Origin: CAYXFZ01 sp964464385
Lineage (GTDB): Bacteria > Planctomycetota > UBA1135
Length of the DNA: 33,143 bases
Direction of reading: 5' to 3'
Assembly: GCA_964464385.1 (NCBI GenBank)
Contig: CAYXFZ010000015.1
Coordinates: 1-33,143 of the forward strand
A model generated the notes under the pieces. It was not told the DNA's origin and ran no database searches. It was given only the letters and a program-made list of their open reading frames with translations. A program made the position numbers and the translations under genes. This document shows positions 24,527 to 32,317 of this stretch, one piece after another; position 1 is the first letter of the stretch; the number at the start of each line of letters is the position of its first letter.

Positions 24527-25723
24527 ATGAAATCGGATCTCGTTCTTGTTGGCGGTGCACGCACGGCCATGGCTGAGTATGTCGGTACCCCCGGCTACGG
24601 TCTCTTCCACGATGTTTCGGCCTTGGAGTTGGGTGGTCATGCCGCTCGCGGTGCCCTGGAGAAATCCGGCGTGCCGGCGGAGCAGGTGGATCACGTGGTC
24701 ATGGGCAACGCCCTGCAAACGAGTGCCGATGCTCTTTACGGTGCGCGGCACGTTGCTTTGAAGGCCGGCATTCCCATCGAAACTCCGGCACTGACCGTCA
24801 ATCGCTTGTGCGGTTCGGGTGTGCAGGCGGTGGTGGACGCCGCGCAAATGATCTTGTGCGGGGAGGCCACCGTGGTCCTGGCCGGTGGCATGGAAAATAT
24901 GTCGCAGGCACCCCATGTCATTCGTGGCGCGCGCAAGCCGATGCGTTTCGGCGCACCCCCGCCGCTGGAAGATTCGCTCTTTGCCAGTTTGCTGGATCCA
25001 CAGTGCGGGTTTTTCATGGCACAAACGGCCGAGAATTTGGCCAAGGAATTTGACATCAGTCGCCAAGCTCAGGATGAATTCGCTTTGCGATCGCATCAAC
25101 TGGGCGCGGCTGCGGTGAAGAATGGACTCTTCGCCGACGAGATCGTGCCAGTCCCGGTCAAGAGGGGGCGCAAGGATTTTGTCGTGGACACGGACGACCA
25201 CATCAAGCCAGAAACGACATTGGAAGGGCTCGCCAAACTGCGCGCCGCCTTTGGCAAGGAGGGCACGGTCACGGCCGGCAATGCGTCCGGGATCGTGGAT
25301 GGTGCTGCCGCCGTGCTGGTGACGACCGCCGAGCGGGCCCAGGCCGAAGGATGGAGCATTCGAGCCCACATTCGTTCCTGGGGAATTACGGGCGTGGCGC
25401 CCGAAACCATGGGCATCGGTCCAGTGTCCTCCATTCGTCAGGCCTGCGAGAGGGCCGGGATCGGGTTGGATAAGGTGGATCTTTTCGAGATCAACGAGGC
25501 CTTTGCGGCCCAGTATCTTGCCTGTGAAAGGGCCTTGGAGTTGGATCGCGACAAGGTGAACGTGAATGGCGGAGCTATCGCCATCGGTCACCCATTGGGT
25601 GCCACCGGCACCCGCCTCCTGTTGACGCTCTGCCACCAGTTGGAGCGCGGCCAGAAGCGGTATGGGATGGCCTCGGCCTGCATCGGTGGAGGGCAGGGGA
25701 TTGCCATGCTCCTTGAACGCTAA
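24527..25723 (+). CDS. Acetyl-CoA acetyltransferase (thiolase 2)
   Basis: 398-residue thiolase, complete. Nucleophile Cys95 in VNRLCGSGVQ, VVLAGGMENMSQAPH, VTAGNASGIVDGAA, FEINEAFAAQYLA, GGAIAIGHPLGATGTR with the catalytic His, and ASACIGGGQG with the second Cys. The open frame reaches further upstream, but ATG 24527 gives the normal N-terminus (MKSDLVLVGGARTAM) and lies after the hydratase stop. With thiolase 1 and the hydratase it could serve fatty-acid breakdown or acetoacetyl-CoA formation; the direction cannot be told. Confidence 0.96.
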   Translation: MKSDLVLVGGARTAMAEYVGTPGYGLFHDVSALELGGHAARGALEKSGVPAEQVDHVVMGNALQTSADALYGARHVALKAGIPIETPALTVNRLCGSGVQAVVDAAQMILCGEATVVLAGGMENMSQAPHVIRGARKPMRFGAPPPLEDSLFASLLDPQCGFFMAQTAENLAKEFDISRQAQDEFALRSHQLGAAAVKNGLFADEIVPVPVKRGRKDFVVDTDDHIKPETTLEGLAKLRAAFGKEGTVTAGNASGIVDGAAAVLVTTAERAQAEGWSIRAHIRSWGITGVAPETMGIGPVSSIRQACERAGIGLDKVDLFEINEAFAAQYLACERALELDRDKVNVNGGAIAIGHPLGATGTRLLLTLCHQLERGQKRYGMASACIGGGQGIAMLLER

Positions 25724-25820
25724 GAACCCCAGTCCAAAAACCAGGACTACCCGAAGCTGGCCAGTTTCTAGGGGGGGATTGTCCATCAAAGCCGGGTGCT
25801 GTCCGTAGATTGGGGCACGG

Positions 25821-27451
25821 ATGTTTCGTTTGTCCCCCCCTTTTCGCTTGTTGTTGCTGGGCCTATTTGCCCTGCCAGCCTGTGTATCTCCGGAATCCGC
25901 CCAAGAAGGGGCCGATTCTGCCGCCTATGCCCTCCTAGAGGAGCGGCGCTTGGCAATGTTTGGTCCAGCGGGCGAGTTTCGAATTGATCCCCCAGAGGAC
26001 AGCCTCCGCCAGCAAATTTTGCGCGGCGAGGTGGCTTCTCTTCCATCCCTGGGTTTGGTGGATTGCCTGAAGATTGCGGCGGAGAACAGCCGGGATTTTC
26101 AGTCGCAGAAGGAGCAACTCTATAGCTCGGCCCTCTCCTTGACTTTGGAACAGTGGAATTTTGGCACCCAGTTTACATTTGGGGCTGACATTACCCGCAC
26201 GGGAAGCGAGGCCACGAGTGTGGAAAATGAGAACGCCGATGTTTCTTTTGGCATGAGTCGTTTGTTGGGAACCGGCGCGCAGGTGGTGGCCAGCGTGGGT
26301 CGGAGCCTCTTCCGTGTCGTCCATGATGGGGAGGGTTGGACGGTGGTGCGCGATGCCTCGTTCTCCATTACCCAACCTCTGCTTGGGGGCTCGGCTAGGG
26401 CCGTCATTCGCGAACCTCTCACTCAGGCCGAGCGCAATCTGGTCTATCAAGTGCGCACTTTTGAGCGCTTCCGCCGCTCCTTTGCATTCGATGTAGCCTC
26501 GCGTTTCCATCAGTTGTTGGCCACCTTCAATAACGTGGCCAATGAAGAGGCAAACTTCGAGGGTTTGATACTTCTGAGTCGTCGCAACCGGGCCCTGGCC
26601 GAGGCCGGTCAACTCAGCGACATCGAAGCGGATCAAGCCCGCCAGGACGAATTGGAATCCGAAAACCGTCTCTTGGTGCTACACGAAAGTTTGGCGCGGC
26701 AATTGGATGACTTCAAGTTGTTCCTCGGGATTCCGGTGGCCACGGAGTTGGACTTGGCGCGCCCCGGAGTGGCCGTGGATCCCTCGCAAGAGGAAGTTCT
26801 CTTGCAAGTGAGTGAGGAGCAGGCCCTGGGCTTGGCCTTGACCCGCCGCTTGGATTATTTGAATACCGCAGACTCGGTTGTGGATGCCGAGCGTCGCGTG
26901 AAGGTGGCCGCCGAAGCCCTCAAGTTGGGTTTGGATCTTTCCGTTTCCGCAACCAACTCTGGCACTTCGCCCACTTCTTGGTCTTCTGGTTTTTCCTTAG
27001 ACCTGCCCGTGAACCGTGTTCCGGAGCGCAACGCGTTTCGCAACAGCCAAATTTCTTTGGAGTCAGCGCGCCGTAGCGAACAAGAATTGAATGATCGCAT
27101 TCGGGCCGATTTGNNNNNNNNNNATTGCGCGATGAAATTCGCGGCCTCCGCAATGCCCGGCAAAGTTTTTTGATTCAGGAAAACGCTGCCGAGTTGGCCA
27201 AACAACGCGTGGCCAGCACGGAGTTGAGTCTGGAAGCGGGGCGTTCGGATACCCGAAATGTGCTCGAGGCCCGTCGTTCTTTGGTCGCTGCCCAGGACTC
27301 GGCCACTTCCGCTCTGACCGATTGGATTTTGGCCCGCCTCTCTTTTCATCATCAGATGGAATTGTTGACCTTGGATGAGAGCGGCTTCCTCTTGGACCCG
27401 GATGGTTTGTTGTCTGCCCCTTCCCTGGACGATGTTGAGCCCAATGATTGA
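25821..27451 (+). CDS. TolC-family outer-membrane efflux lipoprotein, split by an assembly gap
   Basis: Outer-membrane channel of a tripartite exporter. Lipoprotein signal with lipobox LPAC (Cys21). Then long helical hairpins of the OEP fold: LVDCLKIAAENSRDFQSQKEQL, FHQLLATFNNVANEEANFEGL, RRNRALAEAGQLSDIEADQARQDEL, ending after the gap in LEAGRSDTRNVLEARRSLVAAQDS, a pattern typical of the second repeat. Ten Ns at 27114-27123 shift the frame; the 3' part reads from 27125 to the TGA at 27451. Treated as one intact gene. ATG at 25821; TAGATT lies nine bases before it. First gene of the exporter operon. Confidence 0.9.
27114..27123. other. Assembly gap (10 N) inside the TolC-like gene
   Basis: Ten Ns. 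Flanking sequence on both sides fits the protein family, and the two frames join if the true gap is two more than a multiple of three. Confidence 0.95.
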
Positions 27452-29135
27452 ATTCCTGAAAACATTCGTGAAAACACCTCGTGGCAAGGCCTCTGCAGGT
27501 CTTGCTTTCTTATTTCTCTTGGGGATTGGCCCCTGTGGCTGGTTCCGCGGGGATTCTTCCACAGGCCTCCTGGGTGCCGAGGTGCGACAAGGCCCCCTGA
27601 CCATCAGTGTGGTGCAGCGCGGCAACCTGTCGGCCAAGAACAGCGCCAAGATCAAAAGTGAGGTCGAGGGCCAGGCCGCCATTCTTTACCTGATTGAAGA
27701 AGGCACATTTGTCCAAAAGGGTGATCTCGTGGCCGAGTTGGATTCTTCCGGCCTAGAGGATCGTCTCGTTGCTCAGGACATCAACGTCCAAAATTCCCAA
27801 GCTGCACTTACCAAAGGGGAACAAGATTTTCGAATCCAACAAAGTCAAAACACGAGTGATATTGCTGCCGCGAACCAGAATTTGGATTTTGCGCGCACGG
27901 ACCTGAAAAAATATTTACAAGGAGATTGGCCGCAGCAATTGCAAGAGGCGGAAGAAGACATCATTCTTTCCACCGAAGAGCAAGCTCAAGCCAAGGATCG
28001 CCTGGAGTGGTCGCAAAAACTGTACGACCAGGGTTTTTTGACACGCACGGAATTGGAAACAGACCAATTGCAATTCAACCGCAACAAAATCGGTCTTGAA
28101 CAATCCAATCGACGCAAGAGCCTTTTGCTCGAATTTGACAATCCAAAAGAAACTGCGCGTTTGAATGCAGCCGTCGAGGAAGCGCAACGAGAATTGGAGC
28201 GGGTTGAATTGCAGGCCGCTGCCCGACTTGTGGATGATGAGGCTGCCGTCCGTACCGCCAGGGCAAAACTGAAATTGGAAAGCGAGAAATTTGCCAAGAT
28301 GACGGGGCAGGTGGCCAAGGCCAAACTCTATGCGCCGGAAGATGGCATGGTCGTTTACGCACGAACCGAGGGCCGCTACGGGCAATCCGGTGATCTCATT
28401 CAAGAAGGTTCTTCGGTCCGCGAGCGGCAAGAGATCATGACCATCCCGCGTGCTGGGGGCATGATGGCCGAAGTCAGTTTGCATGAGTCGGTAATTCAAA
28501 AAGTGGAAGTTGGCCAGTCCTGCAGGATCACTGTGGACGCTCTTCCTGGCATCCAACTGCACGGCACGGTGGATTTTGTGGCCTTATTGCCGGACAAGGG
28601 CAGTATGTGGGCCAATCCCAATCAGCGCCTGTTCCGGTCTTTGATCGCGATCAAGGATGCCAATGAAGAAATGCGCCCAGGGATGTCCTGCAGTGTGGAG
28701 ATCGTGGTTGCCGAAATCGCCGACACCATCTTCATGCCTCTGCAAGCCGCCTTCCAAAAGGATGGGCAGTCCATTTGCTTCGTGGATGGCAATCCTCGTC
28801 CGGTCTCGCTTGGCCGCAGCAATGAGAAATGGGTCGAAGTATTGGATGGAGTGGAGCTCGGCGACATGGTGAGCCTTAGCCCACCTCCGGACTTCTTGAC
28901 CGAGGGCGGCGGCGGCCGCGCTGAGGCCCCAGAGCCGGAGCAGGAGGCCGCTGATTCGAAGCCAACGGAAGCCCCCCGGCCCGCCAATAATGCCGAGCCC
29001 GCAATCACTGCTGAGGATGGCGGACGCCCTGCTTGGCCACAAGGCGGTGAGATCACCCCAGAAATGCGCGAACGATACAAGGCGCTGCGTGAAAAGGGCG
29101 AGGGCCGCCCCCCTCGCACCCGGCGCGACGGCTAA
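27444..29135 (+). CDS. Periplasmic membrane fusion protein (MacA/HlyD-like)
   Basis: 563 residues. N-terminal membrane anchor (about 17-31), split lipoyl domain starting with SEVEGQAAILYLIEEGTFVQ (72-91), a long charged coiled-coil hairpin (~108-300), a return lipoyl part (KLYAPEDGMVVYA), then beta-barrel and membrane-proximal domains. It bridges the ABC transporter and the TolC-like channel. The last ~75 residues form an unusual disordered tail rich in Pro, Glu and Ala ending in a basic stretch. ATG at 27444 overlaps the TolC-like stop by eight bases; ATG 27432 is an in-frame alternative. Confidence 0.92.
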   Translation: MIEFLKTFVKTPRGKASAGLAFLFLLGIGPCGWFRGDSSTGLLGAEVRQGPLTISVVQRGNLSAKNSAKIKSEVEGQAAILYLIEEGTFVQKGDLVAELDSSGLEDRLVAQDINVQNSQAALTKGEQDFRIQQSQNTSDIAAANQNLDFARTDLKKYLQGDWPQQLQEAEEDIILSTEEQAQAKDRLEWSQKLYDQGFLTRTELETDQLQFNRNKIGLEQSNRRKSLLLEFDNPKETARLNAAVEEAQRELERVELQAAARLVDDEAAVRTARAKLKLESEKFAKMTGQVAKAKLYAPEDGMVVYARTEGRYGQSGDLIQEGSSVRERQEIMTIPRAGGMMAEVSLHESVIQKVEVGQSCRITVDALPGIQLHGTVDFVALLPDKGSMWANPNQRLFRSLIAIKDANEEMRPGMSCSVEIVVAEIADTIFMPLQAAFQKDGQSICFVDGNPRPVSLGRSNEKWVEVLDGVELGDMVSLSPPPDFLTEGGGGRAEAPEPEQEAADSKPTEAPRPANNAEPAITAEDGGRPAWPQGGEITPEMRERYKALREKGEGRPPRTRRDG

Positions 29136-29140
29136 ACATC

Positions 29141-29830
29141 ATGGAACCGGTTGCCGAACTGCGGGATGTATCTCGCGTTTACCAAATGGGTGGCACGGAA
29201 GTGCGGGCCTTGGACGGGATCAGTGTGACCTTCGGCCGCGGCGATTCTTGGTCCATCATGGGCAGTTCGGGTTCGGGAAAATCCACCCTCTTGAACCTCC
29301 TGGGCTGCATTGACCGCCCCACATCGGGGGCCTACTTGGTGCGGGGTCGTGATACCCGAGAGTTGGACGACGACAACTTGAGCGTGTTGCGGGGGGCCGA
29401 CATTGGCTTTGTATTTCAGTCCTTCAATTTGATTCCGCAATTGGATGTCTTGGAAAACATCATGATTCCCTTGTTTTATCAAGAAAATCCGCCGGATGAT
29501 GGCGAAGATCGGGCCCGTGTTCTGGCCGAGCGCGTGGGCTTGGCGGATCGGATGAACCACCGCCCGGCCGAACTCTCGGGCGGGCAGCAACAGCGGGTTG
29601 CGATTGCCCGTTCCATGATCAACGACCCTGCTCTCTTGCTGGCGGATGAAGCCACCGGCAATTTGGACACCCAAACCTCCCGGGAAATTTTGGATTTGTT
29701 TCGAGAATTGAACGCCGAGGGCAAGACGATCCTGCTGGTCACCCACGAAGAGGCCATTGGTCGTCAAGCTCGTCACATCTTGCGCCTCAAGGACGGCAAG
29801 ATTGAGGAAATCGGGGAGGGCCAAGGATGA
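29141..29830 (+). CDS. ABC transporter ATP-binding protein (MacB/LolD type)
   Basis: 229 residues. Walker A GSSGSGKS (41-48), Q-loop VFQSFNLIPQLDVLENIMIP (91-110), signature LSGGQQQR (145-152), Walker B ALLLADEATGNLD (164-176), and switch His in LLVTHEEA. Closest in type to the separate ATPases that pair with MacB-like permeases. It sits five bases after the fusion protein and overlaps the permease start by ATGA, so all exporter parts are co-translated. Confidence 0.97.
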   Translation: MEPVAELRDVSRVYQMGGTEVRALDGISVTFGRGDSWSIMGSSGSGKSTLLNLLGCIDRPTSGAYLVRGRDTRELDDDNLSVLRGADIGFVFQSFNLIPQLDVLENIMIPLFYQENPPDDGEDRARVLAERVGLADRMNHRPAELSGGQQQRVAIARSMINDPALLLADEATGNLDTQTSREILDLFRELNAEGKTILLVTHEEAIGRQARHILRLKDGKIEEIGEGQG

Positions 29831-31101
29831 CTCTGAAGGCACCCTTTATGCGGTCGGTGCGCTTGGGTGTGAGTAGTCTTTTGTTGCACAAGTTACGCAG
29901 TTTATTGACCACCTTGGGGGTGTTGTTTGGAGTGAGCAGTGTCATTGCCATGTTGGCCATTGGCGAGGGCGCTAGCGAAGAAGCCCAGGAACAAATCCGG
30001 CAACTGGGAAGTCAAAACATCATTCTGCGCAGTGTCAAGCCGCCGGATGACTTGGTCAGCAACCAATCCACTCGCGTCAGCAGTTATGGCCTGACCTGGG
30101 ATGACTTTGAGGCGGTTCGGGACACCTTCCCTTGGGTCACGCGGGCCGTGCCCGTGCGATCCTTGGTGCAAGAGGTGCGCTTTCAAGACAAGCTCATTCA
30201 TCCCCGAGTTTTGGCGACGACTTCCGCCTATCAGGAAGTCACGGGCCGCATGCTCCATCGGGGGCGATTCCTGGGTGTAGAGGATCAGCGTCGAGTCGCC
30301 AATGTTTGCGTTTTGGGCTACGAAGTTTCCCGTTCTCTTTTTCCTGTGCGGCCTGCGATTGGCGAGAAGATTAAGATTGGTCCCGAGTATTTTGATGTCG
30401 TTGGCATTCTTTTGCCCCGCGTTCCACTTGGGGATGATATGCCGGCCCCTGGGGTGGAGATTACCAGCGAAGTTTTAATCCCCCTCAGCACTGGCCGCCG
30501 CTGGTTCGGGGATATGCAAGTCAAGATTCGGAGTGGCAGCCGAGAAATGGAAGAGGTGCAATTGCACGAGATCGTGGCCTCGGTGGATCTGTCGGAGCAT
30601 GTGCCCCTGGCCGCGGCGGCCGGTCGCGAGTTGCTTGCTCGTCATCACCGTCAAGCGGACTATGAACTGGTGGTGCCCCTGGAGTTGCTGGCTCGAGCCG
30701 AGGAAACCAAGCGCATCTTTAACATCGTCTTGGGTTGCATTGCCGGCATTAGTCTCTTGGTGGGGGGCATCGGCATCATGAACGTCATGTTGGCCACGGT
30801 GACGGAGCGCACCCGCGAGATCGGCATTCGTCGGGCTTTGGGGGCCAAGAAAAAACACATCATGCTGCAATTCTTGGTGGAAACCGTTGTGTTGTCCGTC
30901 GGTGGCGGCCTAGTCGGCATTATGGTCGGCGTCGCCATCCCTTCAGCCGTCGAATACTGGGCCGACATGCGCACTATCGTGACTCTGAGCGCGCCGATTC
31001 TTGCCTTTGGGATTTCCGTTTCGATCGGCTTGATCTTTGGCCTATATCCCGCTTGGCAGGCCGCCAATATGGACCCGGTCGAGGCCCTGCGGCACGAATA
31101 A
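29827..31101 (+). CDS. MacB/FtsX-type ABC permease
   Basis: 424 residues: first membrane helix about 28-48 (LTTLGVLFGVSSVIAMLAIGEGASEEA is the family start), a large periplasmic MacB_PCD domain (~50-290), then three C-terminal membrane helices in the FtsX domain (LLVGGIGIMNVMLATVTERTREIGIRRALGA motif, ending LYPAWQAANMDPVEALRHE). This is the type VII ABC mechanotransmission layout. It is the membrane part of the exporter with the preceding three genes. Substrate unknown; drugs, peptides or lipopeptides are typical. Confidence 0.96.
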   Translation: MTLKAPFMRSVRLGVSSLLLHKLRSLLTTLGVLFGVSSVIAMLAIGEGASEEAQEQIRQLGSQNIILRSVKPPDDLVSNQSTRVSSYGLTWDDFEAVRDTFPWVTRAVPVRSLVQEVRFQDKLIHPRVLATTSAYQEVTGRMLHRGRFLGVEDQRRVANVCVLGYEVSRSLFPVRPAIGEKIKIGPEYFDVVGILLPRVPLGDDMPAPGVEITSEVLIPLSTGRRWFGDMQVKIRSGSREMEEVQLHEIVASVDLSEHVPLAAAAGRELLARHHRQADYELVVPLELLARAEETKRIFNIVLGCIAGISLLVGGIGIMNVMLATVTERTREIGIRRALGAKKKHIMLQFLVETVVLSVGGGLVGIMVGVAIPSAVEYWADMRTIVTLSAPILAFGISVSIGLIFGLYPAWQAANMDPVEALRHE

Positions 31102-31103
31102 TT

Positions 31104-31156
31104 CCTGCCTCGAGTGCCAGAGCAACGCCAATAGAAAACCCTGCCTCGAGAGCCAG
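31104..31156. repeat. Pair of 17-base direct repeats in a convergent intergenic gap
   Basis: CCTGCCTCGAGTGCCAG (31104-31120) and CCTGCCTCGAGAGCCAG (31140-31156) differ at one base and are offset by 36 bases. They fill most of the 57-base gap between the convergent exporter and kinase genes. No T-run, so not an obvious terminator. Confidence 0.6.
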
Positions 31157-31158
31157 GA

Positions 31159-32250
31159 TTAGGCAACGAGCGAGCCTTCTCGCGTCACGGTGGCGACCCG
31201 AATCTGGGCGCGGGCGCGGTCCAGATTTTGTTTTTCGTGGCTGGTTCGGAAGTAGTGATCGCCTTGCAGGTAATCCGTCAGAAAACGGGCCGCCAATTCC
31301 AGGGCCAAGATCGGCCCGGCTTTGGGCAGAGCCTCCAATTCGGCGGGCGTGAGCACCCCACTGGCACCCTCAATCCAACCCTGTTGGAGGGCTTGATAGC
31401 GCGCGGGTTGAAACTGAATGTTGTCCAAATTGGTTTCATCCTCTTCTCCCGAACAGGTCATGGATCGAACCATGTCGCCGAAATCAAAGAGGGGCGTGCC
31501 GGGCATGACCGTATCCAAATCCACGACACAAACGCATTTTCCGGTGTCTTGGCCCAGCAAGACATTGGAAAACTTGGTGTCGTTGTGGACCGTGCGGAAG
31601 GGGAGCTTGCCCTCGGCCAAGCCGCGCACCAAGAGGTCGCAACCCTCGGCATGATCGCGAATCCATTGAAGCTCTTTGGCGCACTCGGAAGCGTGGCCAA
31701 ACAAATCGGCATCGGCGGCCTGGAAAAGAGCTTTCAACCGGGAGGGTGTGTCGTGGAATCCTGGAATGACCTCGTGCAGAGGAGGAGCAGGCAAATTGGC
31801 GACCAAGCCCAGAAAACCGCCGAAGCCGCGACCGGCCTCAAAAAGATCGTTCTCGTCGTCCGCCTTTTCGCGGGCAACGGTGTTCTGCAAAAAGTGGTAG
31901 AGCCGCCAAGTTTCGCCGTATTCATCCCGTAGCCAAGAGGTGCCGTGGTGCGTTGGGACCAAGGTCAGGAAATGATCCTGGGGTTGATTCTCGCCGCGGT
32001 TCGTGAGTTCGCCCAACACATGGCGGGTGACGCGCTGCACATTGGCCATGACCAAATCTGGACGTTGAAATACGGTGCGGTTGATCTTTTGCAAAAGGAA
32101 CTGGTTGCCTTGGTCCGCGCCGTCCGTGAGCAAGAGCCAAGAGGAATTGATCAGGCCACCAGGAAAGGGGGAAATTTCCTGGACCGGCCCGGGGAGCGAG
32201 AAGTGGGCGGCGGCCAGGAGCGGCGGGGGGGTTGGAATAGAGGTCTCCAT
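31159..32250 (-). CDS. Aminoglycoside-phosphotransferase-fold sugar kinase (NahK-like)
   Basis: 363 residues. N-terminal lobe with FPGGLINSSWLL and FLLQKINRTVFQRPDLVMANV, the pattern of N-acetylhexosamine 1-kinase-like proteins. Catalytic loop TVHNDTKFSNVLL with its Asp and Asn, then VVDLDTVMPGTPLFDFGDM with the metal-binding Asp. It probably phosphorylates a sugar or amino sugar at C1; the substrate is not proven. I start at ATG 32250; upstream ATGs would overlap the divergent aconitase-like gene. A TATCCT lies seven bases before the start. Confidence 0.85.
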   Translation of the reverse strand: METSIPTPPPLLAAAHFSLPGPVQEISPFPGGLINSSWLLLTDGADQGNQFLLQKINRTVFQRPDLVMANVQRVTRHVLGELTNRGENQPQDHFLTLVPTHHGTSWLRDEYGETWRLYHFLQNTVAREKADDENDLFEAGRGFGGFLGLVANLPAPPLHEVIPGFHDTPSRLKALFQAADADLFGHASECAKELQWIRDHAEGCDLLVRGLAEGKLPFRTVHNDTKFSNVLLGQDTGKCVCVVDLDTVMPGTPLFDFGDMVRSMTCSGEEDETNLDNIQFQPARYQALQQGWIEGASGVLTPAELEALPKAGPILALELAARFLTDYLQGDHYFRTSHEKQNLDRARAQIRVATVTREGSLVA

Positions 32251-32280
32251 CCCGAACAGGATAGCGTGTGGCCGAAGAGT

Positions 32281-32286
32281 TAGAAT
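32281..32286 (+). promoter_or_regulatory. Probable -10 box of the aconitase-like gene
   Basis: TAGAAT (context TTAGAATTCC) 31 bases before the ATG at 32318, in the 67-base divergent region. A GC hairpin (CCGCCC-GTG-GGGCGG type, about 32293-32307) follows and would sit at the mRNA 5' end. Confidence 0.4.
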
Positions 32287-32317
32287 TCCTACCCGCCCGT
32301 GGGGCGGCCCCTCTACC

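Noticed and set aside
24368..25789. 473-codon open frame on the minus strand
   Set aside because: Antisense shadow of thiolase 2, whose catalytic motifs are all intact on the plus strand.
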